This document shows, in pieces, positions 1 to 6,669 of a stretch of DNA of 7,700 bases. Made by a program: the position numbers and the translations under genes. The number at the start of each line of letters is the position of its first letter. The first letter of the stretch is position 1. A model generated the notes under the pieces. It saw only the letters and a list, made by a program, of their open reading frames with translations, had not been told where the DNA came from and did no database searches. The stretch is from Gammaproteobacteria bacterium (GTDB lineage Bacteria; Pseudomonadota; Gammaproteobacteria; Steroidobacterales; Steroidobacteraceae), in NCBI GenBank assembly GCA_025350345.1, contig JANXYA010000025.1, forward strand, positions 1-7,700. The letters are read 5' to 3'.

Positions 1-64
1 CATGATTTAGGCGCGCCTGCGTCTATCGGATGGACAGGTTGAGCGCCTGAGCCCAGCGGGTTAC

Positions 65-1003
65 GTGGTGAATGAATATGACGTGGGCGCCGACGGCCAC
101 ACCGTGCTCGTCTACACCACGGACAATCTTCCGCCCGAAATATACGCCCTGGACAAGGGCAAGCTGCGCGCCCTGACCCGCCACAACGCCGAGTGGCTTT
201 CGCTGGTCGATATCGGCTCCTACGTGCCCCTTGAAATCCCGAGCGCAGATGGACTGCGCATCAGCGCGCTGCTGTTGACGCCACCCGGCCCGCCACCGCC
301 CGCCGGCTGGCCCACCGTGGTGCGTCTCCATGGCGGTCCCAACGAGCAGCACCAGTATGATTTTTTCTTCGATTGGCAGCTCATCAGGGCCGCCGGCTAT
401 GCCGTGCTGGCCCCCGATCCGCGCGGCAGCACCGGATTCGGCTATGCCTTCCAGAAATTGCTGTTTGGCAAGTGGGGCCAGGTCGATGTGCCCGACGTAC
501 TAGCCGCGGTGGACTACGCGGTCGCACACCACATCGCCGACCCGAATCGACTGGGAATCGGCGGCTGGAGCTATGGATCGCTCCTCACGAACTACGTCAT
601 CGTCTCCGACCACCGCTTCCGCGCCGCGACCAGTGGCGCCGGGGAAGGGAACATGCTCGGCGAATATGGCACCGACCAGTATGTCCGCGAATGGGAAATC
701 GAACTGGGGCTGCCGTGGGAAAACACGCCCCTGTGGATCGAGCGTTCCTCTCCCTTCCTGCACGCCAATCGCATCACCACACCCACGCTCTTTCTCGGTT
801 GCGAAGACGACAGCAATGTACCGTTGACGGGCGCCGAACAGATGTACGAAGCGCTGCGGCGCCTGCACGTCCCCACCCAGCTGATCATCTATCCGGGCGA
901 ATACCACGATCTGGACCGGCCGAGTTTCCTCATCGATCGCATCAAGCGCTACATCGACTGGTACGATCGATTCCTGAAGCAGCCCGGCACCGGACATGAC
1001 TGA
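65..1003 (+). CDS. S9-family serine peptidase (prolyl oligopeptidase/DPP-like), C-terminal part; 5' end disrupted or outside window
   Basis: Alpha/beta-hydrolase catalytic domain of an S9 peptidase, a family that cleaves short peptides, often after proline. Counting from the GTG at 65, an HGGP oxyanion-region motif lies at residues 89-92 and DPRGSTGFGY at 118-127. The nucleophile is Ser169 in GGWSYGS, the likely acid Asp249 in CEDDSNVP and the catalytic His281 in PGEYHDLDRPS. Residues 1-60 look like the last beta-propeller blade, and propeller-like sequence continues upstream in frame to position 11 (ARLRLSDGQVERL) before a TAG at 8-10. Family members usually have about 600-700 residues with a full propeller, so 312 residues is a fragment. 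The GTG start is only the first available start codon and is probably not a true N-terminus. The hydrolase half is intact. The stop overlaps the start of the next gene, indicating co-transcription. Residues 73-79 are proline-rich (PPGPPPP). Family call is firm; substrate and cellular location are unknown because the N-terminus is missing. Confidence 0.85.
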   Translation: MVNEYDVGADGHTVLVYTTDNLPPEIYALDKGKLRALTRHNAEWLSLVDIGSYVPLEIPSADGLRISALLLTPPGPPPPAGWPTVVRLHGGPNEQHQYDFFFDWQLIRAAGYAVLAPDPRGSTGFGYAFQKLLFGKWGQVDVPDVLAAVDYAVAHHIADPNRLGIGGWSYGSLLTNYVIVSDHRFRAATSGAGEGNMLGEYGTDQYVREWEIELGLPWENTPLWIERSSPFLHANRITTPTLFLGCEDDSNVPLTGAEQMYEALRRLHVPTQLIIYPGEYHDLDRPSFLIDRIKRYIDWYDRFLKQPGTGHD

Positions 1004-2366
1004 GGCCGCAGAAGCGGGCGAGCGACAGATCCCAGTGGACTCTCATGACGCCTGGGCCTGCGGCGCGAACCCGGTCCTGCCGAGCTCTTGCGACGTGCTC
1101 ATCATTGGTGGCGGCATCGTGGGAGTTTCAGCAGCCTACTACCTCGCCCGCCGCGGCCTGTCGGTCGTGCTGTGCGAGAAGGGACGCGTCGCCGGCGAAC
1201 AGTCCGGGCGTAACTGGGGCTGGGTTCGCCAACAGGGACGCGACGCGCGCGAACTGCCGCTGATGATGCACAGCATGTCCTTGTGGCATGGCCTCGCGGA
1301 GGAACTCGGAGAGGACCTGGGCTTCAGGACCGGCGGCTGCCTGTACCTGGCCGAGTCCTCCGCAGATCTCGCGCGCTACGAAGCCTGGCTTTCGGTTGCG
1401 GCCCAGCATCAGCTTGATTCGCGCCTGCTGAGCGCGGCGGAGCTCGGTTCGGTGCTCTCCTCGCCCCAGGGCCGCTGGCTCGGTGCGCTGTATACGGCAA
1501 GCGATGGCCGCGCGGAGCCCAATCGGGTGGCGCCAGCGCTCGCCCGCGGGGCGGCTCGCTGCGGCGCCCGGATTTTCACGCAATGTGCCGTGCGCGGAAT
1601 TGAGCGCAGCGCCGGCCGTGTGCACTCGGCGATCACCGAACACGGCGTCATTCGCACGAGCGCCGTGGTTTGTGCGGCGGGTGCGTGGAGCAATCTGCTG
1701 TGCCGTTCGCTTGAGATCGACGTACCGCAGCTGACCGTCAAGAGCACGGTCGCGCGCACGGTACCCACCCGCCAGATTCTGGATGGCGCGGCCTATTCGG
1801 ACCGCGTCGCCATCCGCCGCCGTGCCGATGGCGGGTATACCGTGGCACACGGAAGCCTGCTCCAACACTCGCTGGTGCCGGCGAGCCTGCGCTATGCGCG
1901 CAAGTTCTGGCCATCGCTCCAGCAGGAACGGGGCTCGCTGCGGTTGCGAGTCGGGAAGGAGTTTCTGAGCGCACTCTGCCAGCCGCGGCGATGGGACCTG
2001 TCGCGCCCCTCCCCCTTCGAGCGGGAGCGAATATTGAACCCGCCACCGGATACGGCCACGCTGCGCAAGATCCGGGCGGCGCTCCGGAATTCCTTTCCAC
2101 AGATCGGCGATGCGCCGTTTGCGGAAACCTGGGCCGGAATGATCGACAGCTCGCCCGACGTGCTGCCAATCCTCTCCGCCGCCGAACGCCTGCCGGGCCT
2201 TTATGTTGCGACTGGCTTCAGCGGCCATGGCTTCGGAATCGGCCCGGGCGCGGGAGCCGCGCTAGCGGACCTTGTCAGTGGCGCGACACCTGCCGTACCG
2301 CTGGGTGCTTTGCGGCTGAGCCGCTTCTTCGACGGCTCGGTGATCCGGCCGGGGCCGTCTATATAG
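996..2366 (+). CDS. FAD-dependent oxidoreductase, DAO (D-amino acid oxidase/DadA-like) family
   Basis: A 456-residue flavoprotein of the glycine/D-amino acid oxidase (DAO) superfamily. These enzymes oxidise C-N bonds of amino or imino acids, or related substrates, through a bound FAD. An N-terminal Rossmann motif DVLIIGGGIVG (residues 33-43) is followed by a strand ending at Glu61, which should bind the adenosine ribose. The segment GEQSGRNWGWVRQQGRD (67-83) matches a recurrent N-terminal block of this family. The C-terminal FAD block is GFSGHGFGIGPGAG (407-420), preceded by ETWAGMIDSSPDVLPI (377-392). Length is normal and there is no signal peptide or membrane anchor, so the protein is probably cytoplasmic. 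The ATG at 996 overlaps the preceding peptidase gene by 8 bases (ATGACTGA), suggesting translational coupling; no strong Shine-Dalgarno sequence is visible. The first 30 residues before the Rossmann fold are a non-conserved-looking extension. The substrate cannot be read from sequence; D-amino acid, N-methyl amino acid or polyamine derivatives are all possible. Confidence 0.9.
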   Translation: MTEAAEAGERQIPVDSHDAWACGANPVLPSSCDVLIIGGGIVGVSAAYYLARRGLSVVLCEKGRVAGEQSGRNWGWVRQQGRDARELPLMMHSMSLWHGLAEELGEDLGFRTGGCLYLAESSADLARYEAWLSVAAQHQLDSRLLSAAELGSVLSSPQGRWLGALYTASDGRAEPNRVAPALARGAARCGARIFTQCAVRGIERSAGRVHSAITEHGVIRTSAVVCAAGAWSNLLCRSLEIDVPQLTVKSTVARTVPTRQILDGAAYSDRVAIRRRADGGYTVAHGSLLQHSLVPASLRYARKFWPSLQQERGSLRLRVGKEFLSALCQPRRWDLSRPSPFERERILNPPPDTATLRKIRAALRNSFPQIGDAPFAETWAGMIDSSPDVLPILSAAERLPGLYVATGFSGHGFGIGPGAGAALADLVSGATPAVPLGALRLSRFFDGSVIRPGPSI

Positions 2367-2392
2367 AATGAACCCTACACTGAGTACACCTC

Positions 2393-4000
2393 GTGCGCTG
2401 TGACGCCATCGTTGTGGGTGCGGGACATAACGGCCTGACCGCCGCCGCCTACCTGGCGAGGGCCGGGCTGAAGGTGCTCGTGCTTGAGCGGCGCGCCATC
2501 ATTGGGGGCTGCGCAGTCACCGAAGAAGTCGACCCGGTGCGCGCGCCCGGCTGCCGGGTTTCGACCGCCTCGTATATCGCGAGCATGTTGCGCCCGGAAG
2601 TGATACGCGACCTGAAGCTCGGCTCCTACGGGCTTCGCATGGTGGCATGCGAGCCCGGCGTGCAGGTCGCCTTTGAGGATGCCACGGTCGCGGCCTGGTG
2701 GAACGATCCGCTGCGCATGCGCAGCGAACTGGAGCACCTGGCGGCACAGGACGTCGAACCCTTCTTCGCCGCCGAGCGTGAGCTGCACCATCTGGCGCAT
2801 TACCTCGAGCCCTTCTTCATGGAGGCGCCACCGGACGCGCAGGCCACCGGTTGGCGCAAGGCCTGGCAGGGGCTGCGCCTGATGAACCGCATGCGTCGCC
2901 TCAGCGGCAGCGATCTGTCCGAGCTGACCGGGCTGCTGACCGGCTCGCTGGCCCAGTATCTCGAGCGGCGCTTCAGCTCCGAGAAGCTCAAGCGCCTGAT
3001 TCTCGCCAACAGCGTCTACGGCAAGCACGGCGGGCCCTACCAGGCGGGCACGTCCATGGGGCTCATTTTCCACATGCTGAGCGGCGGCGAATCGCGGCAG
3101 CCCGGCTTCCAGGGACACGTCATCGGCGGCATGGGCGCGATCAGTGAGGCCATGGGTCGCGCCTGCCGTGACCTGGGCGTCGAGGTTCGCACCCAGGCCA
3201 TTGTGCGGCAGATCAACCAGAGCGGCGGCCGCGTACGGGGTGTCACGCTCGATTCCGGTGAACACCTGGAGGCCACCGTGGTCGTCTCCAATGCCGATCC
3301 CAAGCGCACCTTTCTGGGATTGCTCGCACCGGCGGATCTGGAGCCAGGGTTTCGTCAGCGCGTCGCCGCGATCCATATGGCGGGCCCCTGTGCCAAAGTG
3401 AACTACGTGCTGGCCGAGGAGCCACGGGTCGCCGGCATGCCCGCGGATCGATCCGCGCCCGAGCGCTCCTTCTTCACCTTCGTGCCCACCCTGCAGGGCG
3501 CCGAAGACTGCTACCACGAGGCTCAGCGCGGTAAGATCAGCGAGGCGTTGTGGGTCGACTGCGTTCTGGCCAGTAACGTCGATCCGACCCTCGCCCCGGC
3601 GGGACGTCACATGCTGACCTGTTTCGTACAATACCTGCCCTGGCGGCCCGCGGCCGGCAGCTGGGATCAGTTGCGCGAACCCCTGGGTGACCAGGTCACA
3701 CGCATCATCGGTCGCTACGCTCCGAACATGCCTGCCAGCGTCGTGGCGCGCTGCGTACTCACACCGCTCGACCTGGAAAACCGCTTCGGCATCACCGAAG
3801 GCAATATTTTCCACGGCGACCTGTCGCTGACCCAGATGTTTCACATGCGACCGCTCCCCGAATGCAGCCAGTACCGCACGCCGATCCGCGGCTTGTACCT
3901 GTGCGGCGCCGGCACTCACCCGGGAGGCGGCGTGACCGGGGCACCGGGCCACAATGCCGCCCAAATGATTCTGCGAAATCGCACACGGAGAGAGAGATGA
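2393..4000 (+). CDS. NAD(P)/FAD-dependent oxidoreductase, PYROXD2/phytoene-desaturase (CrtI)-like
   Basis: A 535-residue flavoprotein of the phytoene dehydrogenase-like group (COG1233 type). It is closer in style to PYROXD2-like oxidoreductases than to true carotenoid desaturases. The N-terminal dinucleotide-binding motif is DAIVVGAGHNGL (residues 4-15), with Glu32 ending the second strand and ERRAIIGG (32-39) following. The C-terminal FAD block is LYLCGAGTHPGGGVTGAPGH, about residues 501-520. Length is typical. The start is GTG at 2393: in-frame stops at 2369 and 2381 exclude an earlier start, and the Rossmann fold begins at once, as in relatives. It lies 26 bases after the DAO-type gene and overlaps the next gene by four bases (ATGA, 3997-4000). 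No carotenoid genes such as phytoene synthase are present, so pigment synthesis is not supported. Substrate is unknown; its neighbours suggest a catabolic oxidation or dehydrogenation step. The upstream region lacks a clear ribosome-binding site. Confidence 0.88.
   Translation: MRCDAIVVGAGHNGLTAAAYLARAGLKVLVLERRAIIGGCAVTEEVDPVRAPGCRVSTASYIASMLRPEVIRDLKLGSYGLRMVACEPGVQVAFEDATVAAWWNDPLRMRSELEHLAAQDVEPFFAAERELHHLAHYLEPFFMEAPPDAQATGWRKAWQGLRLMNRMRRLSGSDLSELTGLLTGSLAQYLERRFSSEKLKRLILANSVYGKHGGPYQAGTSMGLIFHMLSGGESRQPGFQGHVIGGMGAISEAMGRACRDLGVEVRTQAIVRQINQSGGRVRGVTLDSGEHLEATVVVSNADPKRTFLGLLAPADLEPGFRQRVAAIHMAGPCAKVNYVLAEEPRVAGMPADRSAPERSFFTFVPTLQGAEDCYHEAQRGKISEALWVDCVLASNVDPTLAPAGRHMLTCFVQYLPWRPAAGSWDQLREPLGDQVTRIIGRYAPNMPASVVARCVLTPLDLENRFGITEGNIFHGDLSLTQMFHMRPLPECSQYRTPIRGLYLCGAGTHPGGGVTGAPGHNAAQMILRNRTRRER
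3987..3990 (+). promoter_or_regulatory. Ribosome-binding site of the amidohydrolase gene
   Basis: GGAG lies six bases before the ATG at 3997, a good Shine-Dalgarno position. It sits inside the last codons of the upstream flavoprotein gene. It decides the start at 3997 over the earlier in-frame start at 3862, which would bury about 45 codons in the conserved C-terminus of the preceding gene. Confidence 0.7.
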
Positions 4001-5334
4001 ACATGTGCTTCCTGGCCACCCTGATCGCCACTTCGGCTCTGAGCTCGGCCGGCTCTGCTGCGACGCCGGTCCTCGGACAGGCGCCACTGACACCAGATGC
4101 CGGGTCAGTGGCCGTGCACTGCGGATTGCTGATCGATGGCAGCTCCGACACCGCACGCCGCAACGTCACGGTGACGATCCGCAATGGGCGCGTCGAATCG
4201 CTCCAGGACGGCCGGCAGGTCCCCGACGATCTGCCGTTTCTCGAATTGGGTGAGTACACCTGCCTGCCTGGCCTAATCGACATGCACACCCACCTGACCG
4301 ATCGGCCCATTGATACGGCTGACCTCAGGGTCTTCTATACCCGCAGCCGCGAGGCGCAGCTGAAGATCAGCGAGGAAAATGCCGCGGTGACGCTGGCGGC
4401 CGGTTTCACCACCGTGCGTAATGTCGGCACCTACATCGCCTGGTCCGATCGGGATCTGCGCGATGCGATCAATCAGGGCAAGGCGATCGGCCCGCGCATG
4501 CAGGTGGTCGGATTTTACCTGACGATACCGGGCGGGGGCGGCGACCTACTGATCCCCGGCGTTCCAGAAAAAGACATTCCGGCGGCCGTGCGCATGGGCG
4601 TAGCCCGCAACCCGGAAGAATTCCGGCTCAAGGCCCAGCAGGCCGTCGATGGCGGCGCGGATCTGCTGAAAATAATCGCCTCCGGGGCCGTACTGGCCTA
4701 TGGCGGTGTTCCTGCCGCGCCGGAAATGAGCCCTGAAGAGATCGCGGCCGTCGTGTCCGTGGCCCACGCCGCCGGACTCAAGGTAGCGGCGCACGCCCAC
4801 GGGGCACAGTCGATCAAGGAGGCTATCCTGGCGGGCGCCGACACCATCGAGCACGCCTCCTACATCAATGCTGAAGACATCGCGCTGGCCAAGGCGCACC
4901 ACATTGCCCTGTCCATGGATGTCTACAACGGCGACTACATCGACACCGAAGGGCGGCGGCAACACTGGCCGGCAGAGTTCCTGCGCAAGAACATCGAGAC
5001 GACCGAAGTGCAGCGCCAGGGATTCACGCACGCGCTCGCCGCCGGGGTACCCATCGTCTTCGGTACCGACGCGTCGGTCTATCCGCACGGCCTGAATGCG
5101 CGTCAATTTCCCATCATGGTGGCGCGCGGCATGACGCCCACGCAGGCGATCAAGTCAGCAACTTCATTGGCGGCGCACTACATGGGCTGGGATGATCGGG
5201 TGGGCCGCCTGGCGCCCGGCCTGTTTGGCGACCTGATAGCGGTGCGTGGCGATCCGCTCAAGGATATCGCCCGCCTCCAGCAGGTGAAGGTCGTGATCAA
5301 GGGCGGAATCCCGTTCCGATTACCGGGCCAGTAA
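3997..5334 (+). CDS. Metal-dependent amidohydrolase (imidazolonepropionase / Xaa-Pro dipeptidase-like, COG1228 type), probably exported
   Basis: A 445-residue member of the amidohydrolase superfamily; this branch hydrolyses amide bonds, and characterised relatives include dipeptidases acting on Xaa-Pro or Xaa-Arg/Lys. Visible metal-site residues are His97 and His99 in LPGLIDMHTHL, a likely carbamylated Lys225 in DLLKIIASG, His266/His268 in VAAHAHG, His286 in TIEHAS and Asp358 in FGTDAS. The N-terminal beta-sandwich strand (residues 40-90) and the closing strand (GDLIAVRGDPL, 411-421) are present, so the enzyme looks complete and active. Residues 1-22 form a hydrophobic stretch with a plausible signal-peptidase site (AGSAA), suggesting a periplasmic location, although the n-region has no Lys or Arg. 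ATG 4003 is an alternative start. The gene begins in an ATGA overlap with the upstream gene and has a GGAG site. The exact substrate is unknown; a dipeptide or N-acyl amino acid is a reasonable guess from family and context. Confidence 0.9.
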   Translation: MNMCFLATLIATSALSSAGSAATPVLGQAPLTPDAGSVAVHCGLLIDGSSDTARRNVTVTIRNGRVESLQDGRQVPDDLPFLELGEYTCLPGLIDMHTHLTDRPIDTADLRVFYTRSREAQLKISEENAAVTLAAGFTTVRNVGTYIAWSDRDLRDAINQGKAIGPRMQVVGFYLTIPGGGGDLLIPGVPEKDIPAAVRMGVARNPEEFRLKAQQAVDGGADLLKIIASGAVLAYGGVPAAPEMSPEEIAAVVSVAHAAGLKVAAHAHGAQSIKEAILAGADTIEHASYINAEDIALAKAHHIALSMDVYNGDYIDTEGRRQHWPAEFLRKNIETTEVQRQGFTHALAAGVPIVFGTDASVYPHGLNARQFPIMVARGMTPTQAIKSATSLAAHYMGWDDRVGRLAPGLFGDLIAVRGDPLKDIARLQQVKVVIKGGIPFRLPGQ

Positions 5335-5341
5335 CCGTGCC

Positions 5342-6646
5342 TTGAAACGCCCGCTGCCCGCAATCCCGGTGCGCATGCGCATTCTTGCGCTGCTCACGCT
5401 GCTGACTTTCGTCAACTACCTGCTGCGCAACAACCTGTCGGTGGCGATCGAGAGCATCCAGGAGGAATTTCACTTCTCCGGGCAGGACGTCGGCTGGATC
5501 CTGGGCAGCTTCAATCTGTCCTACGCCATCTTCCAGATACCCGGCGGCCTATTCGGCGACTGGCTCGGGCCACGCCGTGCGCTGAGCATTATTGCGGCCG
5601 CGTGGGGTGTGCTCACACTCGTCACCGGGTTTGTGCCGCATGTCATGGCGGCATCGGCGGGCGGCGCAATGCTGGCGCTCCTCACCACAAGATTCCTGGC
5701 TGGCGTGGCCAATGCCCCAGTGTTTCCCGTGATGGCCGGGGCCATCGCCAACTGGTTCCCGGTATTGCGCTGGGCCTTCCCGAACGCCGTGTCCAGCGCC
5801 GGCCTCGCGCTCGGCCAGGCGGCGGTCGGCCCGCTGGTGACGGTACTGGTCGTGCTATTTGGCTGGCGAGCCTCATTCTTCTGGCAAGCCCCACTTGGGC
5901 TGCTCGTCGCCGCCTGGTGGTGGTGGTACGGCCGTGACACGCCGCGCGAACACCGCGCGGTCAGCGCCGGGGAACTCAGGCTCATCGAGGCCAATCGCGT
6001 GCCGGTCGCAAGGGAAAAGAACCCCGCGCAGGCCTGGCGCAAGGTCCTCATGCAGCGAGAAGTGCTGCTGCTGACCGTCAATTATTTCTGCATGAACTAC
6101 GTCTTTTACCTGTTCGCGCAATGGCTGTTCCTGTACCTGGTAAAGGAGCGCGGCTTCACGGTGCTCGAGAGCGGCTGGCTCTACGCCCTGCCCTTCATCG
6201 CCGGCGTTGTGCTTGCCGTGCTGGGCGGGCTGGTGTGCGATTGGGCCTGCAAGCGCCTGGGGCCCAGCTGGGGCTGCCGCCTGCCGGGGGCCGCCGGCCT
6301 GCTGATGGTCGCTGTGCTGCTGCTCGCCGGCGCCAGCGCTCCCAACCCCTATGTCGCGGTTGGACTGCTGTCGCTGTGTTTTGGGTTCACGCAATTTACC
6401 GATTGCATCTATTGGCAGGCCTGCACGCTGGTGGCCGGGCCCCACACGGCGGCGGCGACAGGAGTGCTGAACACCGGCGGCAGTCTGCCTGGATTGCTTG
6501 CGCCGGTGGTGGGACTCATGGTCGATCGGTTCGGCTGGATGCCCACGTTTATCTCGGGTTCTGCCTTCGCCATGGTGAGCATCGTGCTGTGGCTAACGCT
6601 GCGCTTGAGCGCACCGGATGGAACGGTCGGCAAGACCAGCCAGTAG
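5342..6646 (+). CDS. Major facilitator superfamily transporter, anion:cation symporter (ACS)-like
   Basis: A 434-residue, 12-TM inner-membrane carrier. TM1 (about residues 13-34) contains the FVNYLLRNNLSVAI motif typical of the ACS family (NYxxRxxLSxA). The loop 2-3 signature is FGDWLGPRR (71-79), with a weaker repeat near 295-309. The segment RDTPREHRAVSAGELRLIE (198-216) after TM6 matches the P-x-E-H...S..E...I block of this family. Characterised ACS members carry organic anions such as hexuronates, phthalate or allantoate; yeast Dal5 also takes dipeptides. A run of four tryptophans (192-195) closes TM6. The gene follows the amidohydrolase stop by 7 bases and is probably the last gene of the operon, importing the substrate or a cleavage product. 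The start is uncertain: TTG 5342 gives the longest frame, while GTG 5369 and ATG 5375 leave TM1 nearly complete; none has a clear Shine-Dalgarno sequence. Substrate is unknown. Confidence 0.87.
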   Translation: MKRPLPAIPVRMRILALLTLLTFVNYLLRNNLSVAIESIQEEFHFSGQDVGWILGSFNLSYAIFQIPGGLFGDWLGPRRALSIIAAAWGVLTLVTGFVPHVMAASAGGAMLALLTTRFLAGVANAPVFPVMAGAIANWFPVLRWAFPNAVSSAGLALGQAAVGPLVTVLVVLFGWRASFFWQAPLGLLVAAWWWWYGRDTPREHRAVSAGELRLIEANRVPVAREKNPAQAWRKVLMQREVLLLTVNYFCMNYVFYLFAQWLFLYLVKERGFTVLESGWLYALPFIAGVVLAVLGGLVCDWACKRLGPSWGCRLPGAAGLLMVAVLLLAGASAPNPYVAVGLLSLCFGFTQFTDCIYWQACTLVAGPHTAAATGVLNTGGSLPGLLAPVVGLMVDRFGWMPTFISGSAFAMVSIVLWLTLRLSAPDGTVGKTSQ

Positions 6647-6669
6647 CGGGGAATGATGCACTGGAGCGG

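Noticed and set aside
65..1003. Lasso-peptide isopeptidase, because an S9 peptidase lies near a TonB receptor
   Set aside because: No lasso precursor, B or C genes are present, the receptor is 6 kb away on the other strand, and the sequence looks like an ordinary DPP-like peptidase.
1128..2228. 366-codon minus-strand open frame inside the DAO-type gene
   Set aside because: Antisense shadow of a conserved enzyme; its composition is low-complexity Arg/Ala/Gly-rich with no motif.
2360..2369. TATATAGAAT as a -10 promoter element
   Set aside because: No acceptable -35 element lies 16-18 bases upstream, and the surrounding genes are tightly packed.
3442..3457. 16-bp palindrome CGCGGATCGATCCGCG
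   Set aside because: It is inside coding sequence, occurs once and has simple GC-rich composition; most likely chance.
3862..3996. Upstream extension of the amidohydrolase frame to an earlier ATG
   Set aside because: The extension would sit within the conserved C-terminal FAD block of the upstream gene; the GGAG site and the signal-peptide-like start at 3997 are much better.
2393..4000. True phytoene desaturase for carotenoid synthesis
   Set aside because: No phytoene synthase or cyclase is nearby, and the sequence style fits PYROXD2-like oxidoreductases better.
2375..4156. 593-codon open frame on the minus strand across the second flavoprotein gene
   Set aside because: It lies antisense to a clearly conserved flavoprotein and shows no recognisable domain; long antisense frames are expected in GC-rich genes with biased third positions.
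4250..4260. TGAGTACACCT shared with 2381-2391
   Set aside because: An 11-base match pair is expected by chance in a window of this size, and one copy is mid-gene.
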